Assembly (NCBI GenBank): GCA_023423695.1
Contig: JAFAFA010000082.1
Coordinates: 13,725 to 77,724 of the forward strand
DNA: 64,000 nt
Source of the DNA: Pseudomonadota bacterium
Lineage (GTDB): Bacteria > Pseudomonadota > Alphaproteobacteria > Azospirillales > Azospirillaceae
Direction: 5' to 3'
Below, one piece after another: positions 1 to 8,543 of the stretch (position 1 is its first letter; each line of letters starts with the position of its first letter). Under the pieces are notes generated by a model, which did no database searches, was not told the origin of the DNA, and worked only from the letters and a program-made list of their open reading frames with translations. The position numbers and the translations under genes were made by a program.

Positions 1-161
1 TCGGCCGCACCGATTTCCCCAAGGGCAACTATGCCGACCTGATCGCCTCGATCCGCGACAAGCTGTTCCCTTACGGCGACGACATCGCCTTCATCCCCGG
101 CCACGGCCCGATGTCCAGCTTCGGGGAAGAGCGGCTGTACAATCCGTTTTTGAATGACTGA
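1..161 (+). CDS. MBL-fold metallo-hydrolase, C-terminal fragment
   Basis: The frame is open from the window edge and ends at TGA 159-161, leaving about 52 residues. The visible part contains a typical C-terminal glyoxalase II-like signature: a GRTDFPKGN stretch followed by an IPGHGPMS motif, in which the histidine is the last metal ligand of this superfamily. Known members hydrolyse thioesters such as S-lactoylglutathione or related substrates with two bound metal ions. The start and the HxHxDH motif lie outside the window, so the substrate cannot be judged. It converges on the parB-like gene, with 44 bp between the stops. Confidence 0.8.
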   Translation, partial: GRTDFPKGNYADLIASIRDKLFPYGDDIAFIPGHGPMSSFGEERLYNPFLND

Positions 162-205
162 GGTGAAGGTTGCCGCGGAGTTAGACCCCCGGAACACGCT
201 CCCCC

Positions 206-1027
206 TCAATCCACCATCGGCTCGTCACCCAACAGCAGATCGATCCGCCGGCGCAGGCTGATCAGTTCGCGGCGCTGCATGTCGTCGACATAGGCGCGGT
301 GCTCGCGCGGATCGCCCAGCTTGGCGGTCGCGCGGCGCAGCGCGTCGAGGAAGCGGCCGACCGCCGACATGGTGCGCAGCGACGGTTCCTTGGCGGCGTC
401 CTTGCGGCTGCGCGCGGCCTGGACAGTGCCGTCACCGGCCTTCACCTGCTCCCACAGCGCCATCTGCTCTTCCAGATCCTTGATCCAGGCGATCTCGATC
501 AGGGTGGAGCGGGACACGTCGTGGTGGGCGGCGGCATATTCCTGCTTGATGGTTTCCGGCAGGGTGTTCAGCCGCAGGGTATGGCTGATGTTGCTCTGGC
601 TCTTGCCGATGATGCGGCCCAACTGCTCCTGCGTGTAGCCGAAGCGGTCGATCAGGCGGGCCAGCGCCTCCGCCAGTTCAAGCGCGTCCAGATCAACGCG
701 CTGCACATTCTCCACCAGCGACAGTTCGTCCGGATTGCCGGAGGTGACCAGCGCATAGATGGTCGCCAGCCCCAGCATCTCGTGCGCGCGCAGCCGACGT
801 TCGCCTGCGACCAGCCGGTGGCCGCCCACCGTCTCCTGCACCAGGACCGGCTGCTTCAGCCCGTAATGCGCGATCGAGTCGGCCAGCCCCTGCATCTCTT
901 CCGGGTCGAAGTGGCGGCGCGGCAGATGCGGGTTGCGGAGGATCCGTGAAACATCGAGTTCCAGCAGCCGGGGCGGTTTGCCCGCATCGTCGAACAGGTC
1001 CGAGTGATCGGGCGCAAGCGTCGGCAT
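206..1027 (-). CDS. Orphan ParB/RepB/Spo0J-family DNA-binding protein
   Basis: This 273-residue protein has the ParB layout. Residues about 20-115 form the N-terminal CTPase/Srx-like fold with the conserved GERRLRAHE box. Residues about 130-165 form the central helix-turn-helix (YTQEQLGRIIGKSQSNIS), and a basic C-terminal part probably dimerises. Chromosomal and plasmid ParB proteins bind parS, load as CTP-dependent clamps and work with ParA. No parA flanks this gene on either side and I saw no clustered 16-bp parS-like palindromes nearby. It may therefore be a stand-alone nucleoid or regulatory ParB homologue rather than half of a partition cassette. The family call is firm; the cellular role is not. 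Confidence 0.88.
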   Translation of the reverse strand: MPTLAPDHSDLFDDAGKPPRLLELDVSRILRNPHLPRRHFDPEEMQGLADSIAHYGLKQPVLVQETVGGHRLVAGERRLRAHEMLGLATIYALVTSGNPDELSLVENVQRVDLDALELAEALARLIDRFGYTQEQLGRIIGKSQSNISHTLRLNTLPETIKQEYAAAHHDVSRSTLIEIAWIKDLEEQMALWEQVKAGDGTVQAARSRKDAAKEPSLRTMSAVGRFLDALRRATAKLGDPREHRAYVDDMQRRELISLRRRIDLLLGDEPMVD

Positions 1028-1361
1028 GGCGTATTCTGGTCCCCTGGTTCCCAGTCCTTCCGGTTCCGCAACGGTGCCCCGGCGGTCCCGGCCATGTCAA
1101 CGGTGGAGTGGAAGAAAAGGAGAACATGGCGCCCGCGCTTCGCACATCGGCATGCGTGCGCACAAAACCTTTCCAGTTCGGATTACCCCCAGCGGCAAGG
1201 GCCGCTGAAATACTCGGCGAGCATAGAGCCCGCCCGCACCGTTTCCGCTTTGTTAAACGATCGTTCAAAATCCATTCGGCTGGCGCAACGAAACGCAACT
1301 CAGTAGAAAGGGTTTAAGCAGAGCCGAGGAATTGATCCGGCGTCTGTTGGGAGGTCGGTCG
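1028..1361. other. Intergenic region between divergent parB-like and methyltransferase genes
   Basis: This 334-bp stretch must hold both divergent promoters, but I found no convincing hexamer pair. The only structure I see is a perfect 10-bp palindrome, AACGATCGTT at 1256-1265, in the locally AT-richer part about 100 bp upstream of the methyltransferase start. It could be an operator. The short open frames here look like chance products of high GC. Confidence 0.4.
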
Positions 1362-1937
1362 ATGTCACTTGCTGAACGCAAGCTATTTGTCGAGCGCTGG
1401 ATTCGCTCACCCCTGAAGGTCGGGTCGGTAACTCCAAGCGGACCTGAACTCTGCCGCGCCATGGCGAAGGCAGCCGATTGCACCCCCACCCGGCGCGTGG
1501 TGGAACTCGGGCCGGGCACCGGCCCGGTCACTTCGGCGCTGCTGGCCCATGGCGTCGACCCCGGCAATCTGCTGATGGTCGAACTCGACCGCGCCTTCGC
1601 CGATCAGCTGTCGGCGCTGCATCCGGACGCGACGGTGGTGCGCGGCGACGCGACGCGGGTGCACCGGATCGTGCAGGCCCATGGCTGGGAAACCTGCGAT
1701 GCCGTGGTGTCGGGCCTGCCGCTGATCACCATGCCGCTGTCGGTCCAGGCGCGGATCGTGCGCGGCGCCTTTTCCGTGCTGGCGCCCGACGGGGTTTTCG
1801 TGCAATTCACCTACGGCCCCTTCGCCCCGGTGAATCCGGAGTTGATCCGGCGGCTGCGGCTGAAGCCGCGGCGCCACGCCTGGATCGCCCGGAACCTGCC
1901 GCCGGCGTCGGTGTGGACCTTCCGCCGGCTGCCCTGA
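1362..1937 (+). CDS. PmtA-like class I SAM-dependent methyltransferase
   Basis: The protein has 191 residues from ATG 1362. That start is chosen over an upstream TTG at 1332 because GGGAGG sits about 7 bp before it and homologues begin near this point. The N-terminus (FVERWIRSPLKVGSVTPSG) and the SAM-binding glycine loop VVELGPGTGPVT are characteristic of bacterial phospholipid N-methyltransferases of the Rhodobacter PmtA type. A following SGLPL motif also fits that family. Such enzymes methylate phosphatidylethanolamine towards phosphatidylcholine at the membrane. Related small methyltransferases of unknown substrate share these motifs, so the lipid substrate is an inference. The next gene starts 9 bp downstream and is probably cotranscribed. 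Confidence 0.75.
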   Translation: MSLAERKLFVERWIRSPLKVGSVTPSGPELCRAMAKAADCTPTRRVVELGPGTGPVTSALLAHGVDPGNLLMVELDRAFADQLSALHPDATVVRGDATRVHRIVQAHGWETCDAVVSGLPLITMPLSVQARIVRGAFSVLAPDGVFVQFTYGPFAPVNPELIRRLRLKPRRHAWIARNLPPASVWTFRRLP

Positions 1938-1946
1938 CGAGTCACT

Positions 1947-3266
1947 TTGACCGCTGAACCTGTCTTGGATGAGGCGCGCGCCCTGATCGACGCGCGCCGT
2001 TACCGCCCCGCCCTGCGCCTGCTGCGCAGCGACGCCGTTCCCAACAATCTGGAGCGGCTGCATCTGCTGGGGCTGGCCCATCTCGGCCACCGCGACGCTC
2101 CTGCGGCCATCGCCTGCCTGCGTCGGGTCCTGGCCGACCGGCCGGACGACGCCGGTCGCCTCGCCGCCTTGGCGCGGGCACATCAGGCGGACAACGCCCC
2201 CTTCCCCGCCGTCCGCTGGCTCGAGCGCGCGGACCGGGCCTCTCCCGGCTGCGCGTCCCTGACGGCGGCGCTGGCCGGCGCGCTGCGCCGCGACGCCCGT
2301 TACGACGACGCGCTGGCCCTCGCGCGCAAGGCGCTGGCAGACGGCGATACCTCCCCCGACATCCGTTATGAAGCAGCGATGGCCGCCGCGTATCTGGGCC
2401 GCGACGCCGAATCGCTGGCCCATTTCGATGCATTGCTGGCCGACGACCCCGAACATGCCGCGGCATGGTTCGGCAGCCATGCCCAAGCCCTGCATGATCA
2501 CGGCTCCGACGAGGCGCTGCGCCGCCTGCGGCGCGCCACCCGCTGCGGCGGGGCCAACGGGAAGTACTGGGGCTATCTCGCCGCCACCCTGCGGCTGCTC
2601 GGTCACGCGGCGGAGGCCGATGCGGTCGAGGCGGCGGAGATCGGCGACAACCCGAAGCGCCGGCCGCTGCCGGACGGGGCCAGGGCGCTGCTGCCCAAGC
2701 TGTCAGCCGACTTCCACCTGTTCGGCAACAGCGGCCGGCTGCTGCGCCATGCGCTGGCCTGCGCCACCACGCCCGGTCTGGTGCTGGAGTTCGGCGTGCG
2801 GCGCGGCACCTCGCTCGACCACATCGCCGACGCCGCCGGGCAGGACGTCCATGGCTTCGATTCGTTCGAGGGGCTACCGGAAGGGTGGGTGAATTCCCCC
2901 CGTGGCGTGCTGACCACCGGCAGCCAGCTTCCGCCGGTGCGCGGCAACGCCCGCCTGCATGTGGGGTGGTTCGAGGTCAGCCTGCCGCCCTTTCTGGCGG
3001 CCCATCCGGGGCCGGTGCGCTTCGTGAATGTGGACAGCGACATCTACGCATCCGCCCGCACGGTGCTGACCGCACTGGCGGATCGCATCCGGCCGGGGAC
3101 CGTCATCGTGTTCGACGAGTATATCGGCAACCGCAGCTGGCGCGACGACGAGTACCGGGCATTCCAGGAATTCGCCGCGGAGAATGCGGTGCGGTACGAG
3201 TATTTCGCGGCCAGCCCTTACACGAAGCAGGTGGCGGTGCGGGTGCTGGGGTTTGGCGGGAAGTAG
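1947..3266 (+). CDS. TPR-repeat protein fused to a TylF-like methyltransferase
   Basis: The protein has 439 residues and a probable TTG start at 1947, 9 bp after the preceding stop. Residues about 1-230 are alanine/leucine/arginine-rich helical repeats that read as degenerate tetratricopeptide repeats. Residues about 250-439 are a class I SAM-dependent methyltransferase of the macrocin O-methyltransferase (TylF) type, with the loop LEFGVRRGTSLDHIA, a HGFDSFEGLPEGW segment and FVNVDSDIY, where the aspartates probably bind SAM and metal. TylF itself methylates a macrolide sugar. In other bacteria TylF-like domains accompany glycan and polysaccharide genes, often with TPR modules. The substrate here is unknown. 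Confidence 0.72.
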   Translation: MTAEPVLDEARALIDARRYRPALRLLRSDAVPNNLERLHLLGLAHLGHRDAPAAIACLRRVLADRPDDAGRLAALARAHQADNAPFPAVRWLERADRASPGCASLTAALAGALRRDARYDDALALARKALADGDTSPDIRYEAAMAAAYLGRDAESLAHFDALLADDPEHAAAWFGSHAQALHDHGSDEALRRLRRATRCGGANGKYWGYLAATLRLLGHAAEADAVEAAEIGDNPKRRPLPDGARALLPKLSADFHLFGNSGRLLRHALACATTPGLVLEFGVRRGTSLDHIADAAGQDVHGFDSFEGLPEGWVNSPRGVLTTGSQLPPVRGNARLHVGWFEVSLPPFLAAHPGPVRFVNVDSDIYASARTVLTALADRIRPGTVIVFDEYIGNRSWRDDEYRAFQEFAAENAVRYEYFAASPYTKQVAVRVLGFGGK

Positions 3267-3280
3267 GTGGGGGTCAAAGT

Positions 3281-3333
3281 TAGCCCCCACCCTAACCCTC
3301 CCCCGCCCAGCGGGGGAGGTTAGGTGGGGGCTA
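3281..3333. repeat. GC-rich palindromic intergenic repeat
   Basis: A 53-bp near-perfect inverted repeat lies between the convergent methyltransferase and malate synthase genes. It has outer arms TAGCCCCCACC / GGTGGGGGCTA and inner arms CTCCCCCGC / GCGGGGGAG around a 3-nt loop. Related CCCCTCCC / GGGTTAGGGAGGG sequences recur at 45.77-45.96 kb in this window, which points to a dispersed repeat family. In RNA it would form a very stable hairpin and could act as a bidirectional transcription end or mRNA stabiliser. Confidence 0.7.
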
Positions 3334-3351
3334 CCCCCCACCGCCACTGCC

Positions 3352-5511
3352 TCACCCCGCCGCCTTCACCTGACGGCGACGCGCATGCAGAACCGGCTCC
3401 GTGTAGCCGTTCGGCTGGACGCGGCCCTTGAACACCAGATCGCAGGCGGCCTGGAAGGCGATGCTGCCGTCAAAATTGCCGGCCATCGGCTTGTACAGCG
3501 GGTCGCCGGCATTCTGCTTGTCGACGACAGCGGCCATGCGCTTCATGACCTCCATCACCTGGGCCTCGGTGCAGATGCCGTGGTGCAGCCAGTTGGCGAT
3601 GTGCTGGCTGGAGATGCGCAGGGTGGCGCGGTCTTCCATCAGCCCGACGTCGTGGATGTCCGGCACCTTGGAGCAGCCGACGCCCTGGTCGATCCAGCGC
3701 ACCACATAGCCGAGGATGCCCTGGGCGTTGTTCTCCAGCTCCTCCCGGATCTCGTCCTCCGACCAGTTCGGACGGTCGGCGAGCGGGATGGTCAGGATGT
3801 CGGACAGGGCGGCGGCCTGACGCTTGGCCAGCTGGTCCTGCACCTCGGCCACGTTCACGGCGTGATAGTGGGTGGCGTGCAGGGTGGCGGCGGTCGGCGA
3901 CGGCACCCAGGCGGTGTTGGCGCCGGCCTTCGGATGGCCGATCTTGGCGACCAGCATGTCGGCCATCAGGTCGGGCATCGCCCACATGCCCTTGCCGATC
4001 TGGGCGCGGCCCTTCAGACCGGCGCGCAGCCCGACATCGACATTGTTGTCCTCATAGGCGGAGATCCACTTGGTGGCCTTCATCGCCGCCTTGCGGACGA
4101 CCGGGCCGGCCTCCATCGAGGTGTAGATCTCGTAGCACGACCTATCAATAAAAAAAATATTGATGAACACCACCCGGTCCTTGGCGGCGCGGATGCACTC
4201 CTTGAGGTTGACGCTGGTGCGGCGCTCCTCGTCCATAATGCCGACCTTGAGGGTGTTGCGGGCCATGCCCAGCAGATCCTCGATGCGGCCGAACAGCTCG
4301 TCGGCGAAGGCGACCTCTTCCGGCCCGTGCATCTTCGGCTTCACGATGTAGACCGAGCCGGCGCGGCTGTTGCGCAGGCCACCTTCAGCCTTCAGATCGT
4401 GCAGCGCGATCAGCGAGGTGAAGACTCCGTCCAGGATCCCTTCCGGCGCCTCGCTGCCGTCGGACAGCTTGACCATGTCGATGGTCATCAGATGGCCGAC
4501 GTTGCGGACCAGCAGTAGGCTGCGGCCATGCAGGGTGACGCTGCCGGTCGGCGTGGTATAGACGCGGTCCGGGTTCAGCTTGCGGACGACGGTCTTGTCG
4601 CCCTTGGGGAAGCTGGCCTCCAGCGTGCCCTTCATCAGGCCCAGCCAGTTGCGGTAGGCGACGACCTTGTCCTCCGCATCCACGGCAGCGACGGAATCCT
4701 CGCAATCCTGGATGGTCGACAGCGCGGCTTCCAGCACCACGTCGGCGACGCCGGCCGGATCGTCCTTGCCGATCACGCTGCTGCGGTCGATGCGGATCTC
4801 GATATGGGTGCCGTTCTGCACCAGCAGCACGGCCGACGGCGCCGAAGCCTCGCCCTGCCAGCCGACGAAGGCGGCCTTGTCCTTCAGGCCGGTCTTGCCG
4901 CCGGACTTCAGCGTCACCGCCAGCGCGCCGCCCTCGACTGCATAGCCGGTAGCGTCGGCATGGCTGCCCTCGGCCAGCGGGACGGCGTCGTCCAGGAACT
5001 TGCGGGCCCAGGCGATCACCTGCGCGCCGCGGGCGGCGTCATAGCCGCCGGCCGCCGGGGTCCCGGGGATGGCGTCGGTGCCGTACAGCGCGTCGTACAG
5101 GCTGCCCCAGCGCGCATTGGCGGCGTTCAGGGCATAGCGGGCGTTGGTGATCGGAACCACCAGCTGCGGGCCGGCGAGATAGGCGATCTCCGGATCGACG
5201 TTGCCGGTCCCGACGGTGAAGTCGCTGCCCTCCGGCACCAGATAGCCGATCTGGCGCAGGAAAGACTCGTACTCGGCCTGATCGAAGACCTTGCCGCGGC
5301 GGGCGGCGTGCCACTCGTCGATCTGCGCCTGCAGGCTGTCGCGCTTGTCCAGCAGCGCCTTGTTGCGCGGCGCCAGTTCGTGCAGGAGCCGGTCGAGGCC
5401 GGTCCAGAGACGGTCGGCGTCGACACCGGTCCCGGGCAGCGCCTCGTCGTTGATGAAGTCGTACAGCGGGCGGGCGATTTCGAGGCCGCCGTGGCGGATC
5501 CAGTTGCTCAT
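3352..5511 (-). CDS. glcB: Malate synthase G
   Basis: The 719-residue length matches the monomeric G isoform of malate synthase (about 720), which condenses glyoxylate with acetyl-CoA to malate in the cytoplasm. Recognisable blocks include GLMKGTLEASFPKG, RSLLLVRNVGHLM, the metal-ligand region GIMDEERRTSVNLKECI, SMEAGP, and a C-terminal DQGVGCSKVPDI segment. An oddity sits at residues about 450-464. Where the family reads INTGFLDRTGDEIHT, this protein reads INIFFIDRSCYEIYT, encoded by an AT-rich patch at 4141-4161 with a run of eight A/T. The presumed second metal ligand (Asp456, equivalent to E. coli Asp455) is kept, but the preceding glycine is phenylalanine. No glc or ace genes are adjacent. 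The upstream ribosome-binding site is weak. Confidence 0.95.
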   Translation of the reverse strand: MSNWIRHGGLEIARPLYDFINDEALPGTGVDADRLWTGLDRLLHELAPRNKALLDKRDSLQAQIDEWHAARRGKVFDQAEYESFLRQIGYLVPEGSDFTVGTGNVDPEIAYLAGPQLVVPITNARYALNAANARWGSLYDALYGTDAIPGTPAAGGYDAARGAQVIAWARKFLDDAVPLAEGSHADATGYAVEGGALAVTLKSGGKTGLKDKAAFVGWQGEASAPSAVLLVQNGTHIEIRIDRSSVIGKDDPAGVADVVLEAALSTIQDCEDSVAAVDAEDKVVAYRNWLGLMKGTLEASFPKGDKTVVRKLNPDRVYTTPTGSVTLHGRSLLLVRNVGHLMTIDMVKLSDGSEAPEGILDGVFTSLIALHDLKAEGGLRNSRAGSVYIVKPKMHGPEEVAFADELFGRIEDLLGMARNTLKVGIMDEERRTSVNLKECIRAAKDRVVFINIFFIDRSCYEIYTSMEAGPVVRKAAMKATKWISAYEDNNVDVGLRAGLKGRAQIGKGMWAMPDLMADMLVAKIGHPKAGANTAWVPSPTAATLHATHYHAVNVAEVQDQLAKRQAAALSDILTIPLADRPNWSEDEIREELENNAQGILGYVVRWIDQGVGCSKVPDIHDVGLMEDRATLRISSQHIANWLHHGICTEAQVMEVMKRMAAVVDKQNAGDPLYKPMAGNFDGSIAFQAACDLVFKGRVQPNGYTEPVLHARRRQVKAAG

Positions 5512-5670
5512 CTCGTTGCGTGTCCCATTCTCTTGCGCTCGGTTCGCAGACTCCTCTCCGGGAGTCTTGGTTCATCGGTTATCGCGTCTTCCGCGCGAGC
5601 CGGTCAACACAATGTCGCACCGCAGCGTATGGAGAAATGGTAGCAGGCGGCCGCTGCCCGCCGAACCCGT

Positions 5671-6822
5671 TCAGGCCAAAAGATCGAGCGCGGCAGCCGG
5701 CTGGGCAATCGAGGCGACGGGCGCCGCCGCCGCTGGTCTGTCCGCCGCGTCGGCGTCGCCGCCGCCCAGCAGCCCGGCCGCGCCGAGCGCCCCGCTGGAG
5801 CCGAAAGCGGCGGCGCGCAGGGCGTTCACCTCCTTCTGGGCGGTCTCGACCATCTTGTCGTCGGCCTTGAAGCCCTCGCGCCGCTCCCGCCGCCGCTTTT
5901 CCGACTCGTCCAGCATGTTGGCGGCCTTGGCTTCCCCGATGATCCGCTTGGAGGTGGCGAGCACCCCCTCCACCCGCTGGCCGAATGCATCGGCCTCGCG
6001 ATAGCGCGACATCTTCATGGTGTTGTCGGCCATCAGCTGCTGGAACATCGGGCCGTGACCGCCGGTTGGACCGGCCGCAGCCCCGCCATTTCCGGTCAAC
6101 CCGGCGGCGCCCAGCCCGGACAGAACATCCTGGACCAGCCGGGCGATGTCGTCGGGCAGTGTGCCGTCGTCCTGAGCAGCGGCAAGCCCGGGCTCGGCGT
6201 CGGCCGCGGCACCGGCCGCCATCAGGTCGGCAGCGGTTTGCGCAGCGGCTTGGCCGGTGTTTTCGGCCGGCCCGCCCTCCCCCGTGGAAATTCCGACGGT
6301 CAGCGTCACTTCGGTCTGCTGCAGGATCAGGCTGGTGCTGCTGCGGGTGATGGTGGTTTCGCTGGACAGCATCGTTCCGCCGGCCGCCGCGGCGCTGTCG
6401 CCGGGCAGCCCCATTTCCGCCGCGGCCTTGATGCCGGCACCGTACTCCTTGGCGGCGCGTCCGGCCTCGCGCGCCAGCAACGCGGCTTCGCGCGCCAAGG
6501 CCGCCAGCTTCTGCGCATCGCCCTGGGCGAAGCGCATCGCCAGCTTCAATTGCTCGATCTTCCGTTCGACCTGCTCCAGCCGGGCGGCTGCGGCCTCCTT
6601 GGGCCCGCCGACCCGACGCGCCTCCTCCAAGGCGGCCCTGGCGGCGGAGTTGTCGCTCTGCCATTTGGCCGAGGGCTGGGTCAGTGCCTGTGCGCGCTCC
6701 GCCTTCTGGGCGAGTTGCCCCTGGGCGTCCTTCGCCTCGAGCTCCTTCTCCCAGGGTTTCTTCGCCTGCTGCAACCGGAAAAGCCCGGACTGGCCGTCCG
6801 CCACCACGCTGAAGACGCTCAT
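5671..6822 (-). CDS. Hypothetical coiled-coil protein
   Basis: I do not recognise this protein. It has 383 residues from ATG 6822, which is preceded by a G-rich GGGGGTGG site; an ATG 42 bp upstream at 6864 lacks one. Residues about 15-130 are charged and helical and look like a coiled coil rich in K, E, A and Q. Residues about 145-260 are low-complexity Ala/Gly with an SSETTITRSSTSL segment. Residues about 280-345 are again helical and basic, and the tail is Ala-rich. There is no signal peptide or membrane segment. It is divergent from the stress cluster at 7028 and probably monocistronic. The Ala-rich style resembles the hypothetical protein at 16799-17632. Confidence 0.6.
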   Translation of the reverse strand: MSVFSVVADGQSGLFRLQQAKKPWEKELEAKDAQGQLAQKAERAQALTQPSAKWQSDNSAARAALEEARRVGGPKEAAAARLEQVERKIEQLKLAMRFAQGDAQKLAALAREAALLAREAGRAAKEYGAGIKAAAEMGLPGDSAAAAGGTMLSSETTITRSSTSLILQQTEVTLTVGISTGEGGPAENTGQAAAQTAADLMAAGAAADAEPGLAAAQDDGTLPDDIARLVQDVLSGLGAAGLTGNGGAAAGPTGGHGPMFQQLMADNTMKMSRYREADAFGQRVEGVLATSKRIIGEAKAANMLDESEKRRRERREGFKADDKMVETAQKEVNALRAAAFGSSGALGAAGLLGGGDADAADRPAAAAPVASIAQPAAALDLLA

Positions 6823-6911
6823 GCCGCCACCCCCGGCCCGGCCGAACCAAGATGTTCGCGGCAAAGTTTAGCACAATCGGCGCGACTGTCCATTTCGCGC
6901 GGAGCCCGCGT

Positions 6912-6936
6912 GGAACCCCAAGGCTTGGCTGGTGTT
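6912..6936 (+). promoter_or_regulatory. Candidate EcfG-type general stress promoter
   Basis: GGAAC at 6912-6916 is followed after 16 bp by TGTT at 6933-6936. This fits the alphaproteobacterial EcfG consensus GGAAC-N16/17-CGTT with one mismatch. It is correctly oriented and would start a leader of about 85 nt ahead of the YqjD-like gene at 7028. Similar envelope proteins are stress-induced in other bacteria. Confidence 0.5.
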
Positions 6937-7027
6937 TCACTTCCCGACACCCGATTCCGCAACGGGCGGTTTCGATACCGCAGGCGCGGAGCCGCGGAAT
7001 ACCGGAATCCCGAGGAGGAAAGACACG

Positions 7028-8110
7028 ATGCCGAACCGCGACATGACCGGCACCGGCGGAACGACCCCGACCGGCTCCACCACTGGACATTCGACCGCCG
7101 GCAGCTCCACGACCGCCAACACTCTGTCGGGTGGACGCGGCAGCGTCGAGGACATCAAGAAGACCGTCAACCGCGCCGCCGACGACGCCATGGAGACGGG
7201 CCGCGAGACGCTGGGTCAGGCCCAGGGCCGCATACGTTCGCTGCTTGAACAGCAGACCGGCCGCGCCGCCGACCAGCTGGGCGGCGTCGCCAACGCCCTG
7301 CACAAGGCCGCCGAGCAGCTGAAGCAGGAGAACGGCGGCGAGAATGGCGGCGTGGTCGCCGATTACGCCGTGCAGGCTGCCGACCGCGTGGAGCGCGTCG
7401 CCGACATGCTGCGCGACGCCACGGTCGACGACATCGTCGGCGAGGTCGAAGGCTTCGCGCGCCGCCAGCCGGAAGTCTTCATCGGCGCCGCCTTCGCCGT
7501 TGGCTTCCTGGCCGCGCGCTTCATCAAGAGCTCCGGCGAGCGCCGGATGCACCGCGCCTCCACCTCGTTGCGCGGCAACGCCCACCCGTCGCAGACCGTG
7601 CGGAGCACCCGCGGCACCGGCTATGACGTCGGCCGCGACCGCAGCCGCGACATGAACCGCGACTCCGACCGCACGCCCAGCCGCGGCATGGCCGGCGGCA
7701 TCGCCGAGTCCGTCAGCCGCACCACGCCGTCCCACAGCGCCGACACCCCGACCACCGGCTCCTCCAGCGTCAACACCGGCAGCCTCGCCGGCCGCATGGA
7801 GTCGGAGCGCGCCTCCGAGCGCCTGGGTGAGCCGAAGCCGGCTGCCGCCGGCCGCATCGGCATGCCGCTGTCCACCGCGCCGGCCTCGGTCACCGGCCGC
7901 GCCGCGTCGCCGTCGGCCGATACGGCGCTCGGCACCAGCACGGTCAGCACGCCCGCCGGAGTTTCGGGCGCCGCCGGCAGCGCCGGCAGCACCGTGAATG
8001 CCGGCACCACCGGCGTCGGCGGCACCGGCAACACCACCGGCACCAGCGGAACCCAGGGCGGGGCCGCCGGTACCTCCCCCACCTCCAAGCCGCAGGGACA
8101 GCGTCCATGA
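7028..8110 (+). CDS. YqjD/ElaB-like membrane-anchored stress protein
   Basis: The protein has 360 residues from ATG 7028, preceded by a clear GAGGAGGAAAG site. Residues about 1-40 are Gly/Ser/Thr-rich. Residues about 42-150 are amphipathic helices with a repeated AADRVERVADML style, like apolipoprotein-like or DUF883 proteins. Residues about 150-172 (QPEVFIGAAFAVGFLAARFI) form a single hydrophobic segment followed by basic residues, as in the ribosome-associated inner-membrane protein YqjD. The remaining 190 residues are disordered Ser/Thr/Gly/Ala sequence. Its stop overlaps the start of the holin-like gene (ATGA), so the two are translationally coupled. Function is inferred from fold style and gene order only. 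Confidence 0.65.
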   Translation: MPNRDMTGTGGTTPTGSTTGHSTAGSSTTANTLSGGRGSVEDIKKTVNRAADDAMETGRETLGQAQGRIRSLLEQQTGRAADQLGGVANALHKAAEQLKQENGGENGGVVADYAVQAADRVERVADMLRDATVDDIVGEVEGFARRQPEVFIGAAFAVGFLAARFIKSSGERRMHRASTSLRGNAHPSQTVRSTRGTGYDVGRDRSRDMNRDSDRTPSRGMAGGIAESVSRTTPSHSADTPTTGSSSVNTGSLAGRMESERASERLGEPKPAAAGRIGMPLSTAPASVTGRAASPSADTALGTSTVSTPAGVSGAAGSAGSTVNAGTTGVGGTGNTTGTSGTQGGAAGTSPTSKPQGQRP

Positions 8111-8532
8111 GCGCCGCCGAGAACCGCTATGACGAGCCGCGGGATCCGCGGCAGGACCGGCCGCTCGCCGGCCTGTTCGCCGATCTCGCCCGCGAATCCG
8201 CCAACCTCGCCCGATCCGAGATCGCGTTGGCGAAGGCCGAGCTGACCGACAAGGCCACCGAGGCCGCCGGCGGCGTAGCCTTCATCGCCGTCGGCGGACT
8301 GGTCGCCTTCGCCGGCGTTCTGGTCCTGCTTGCCGCTGCGGTTCTCGGCCTGTCCAACGTCCTGGCCCCGTGGCTGTCCGCGCTGATCGTCGGCGTGGTG
8401 GTTCTGGCGGTGGGCGGCATCCTGGCTTACGTCGGCAAGAACCGGCTGAGCCCCGCCAACCTCCGCCCCCGCCGCACCATGAACACGCTGGACGAGGACA
8501 AGCGCTGGGCCAAGTCCCAGCTTGCCCGCTAG
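8107..8532 (+). CDS. YqjE-like (phage holin superfamily) membrane protein
   Basis: The protein has 141 residues. Residues about 20-58 form an amphipathic helix (LFADLARESANLARSEIALAKAEL), followed by two transmembrane helices at about 60-85 and 91-110 and a basic cytoplasmic tail. This is the pattern of the Phage_holin_3_6/YqjE family, which is not phage-derived here and has no proven lytic role. The four-base overlap with the upstream YqjD-like gene and the DUF3618 gene 11 bp downstream reproduce the yqjD-yqjE-type cluster widespread in proteobacteria. It is likely an inner-membrane partner of those two proteins. Confidence 0.78.
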   Translation: MSAAENRYDEPRDPRQDRPLAGLFADLARESANLARSEIALAKAELTDKATEAAGGVAFIAVGGLVAFAGVLVLLAAAVLGLSNVLAPWLSALIVGVVVLAVGGILAYVGKNRLSPANLRPRRTMNTLDEDKRWAKSQLAR

Positions 8533-8543
8533 GGGTCCGGCCG

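Noticed and set aside
8107..8532. Prophage remnant, because the product belongs to the phage holin superfamily
   Set aside because: The gene is in a conserved chromosomal YqjD/YqjE-type cluster and no phage genes are nearby.
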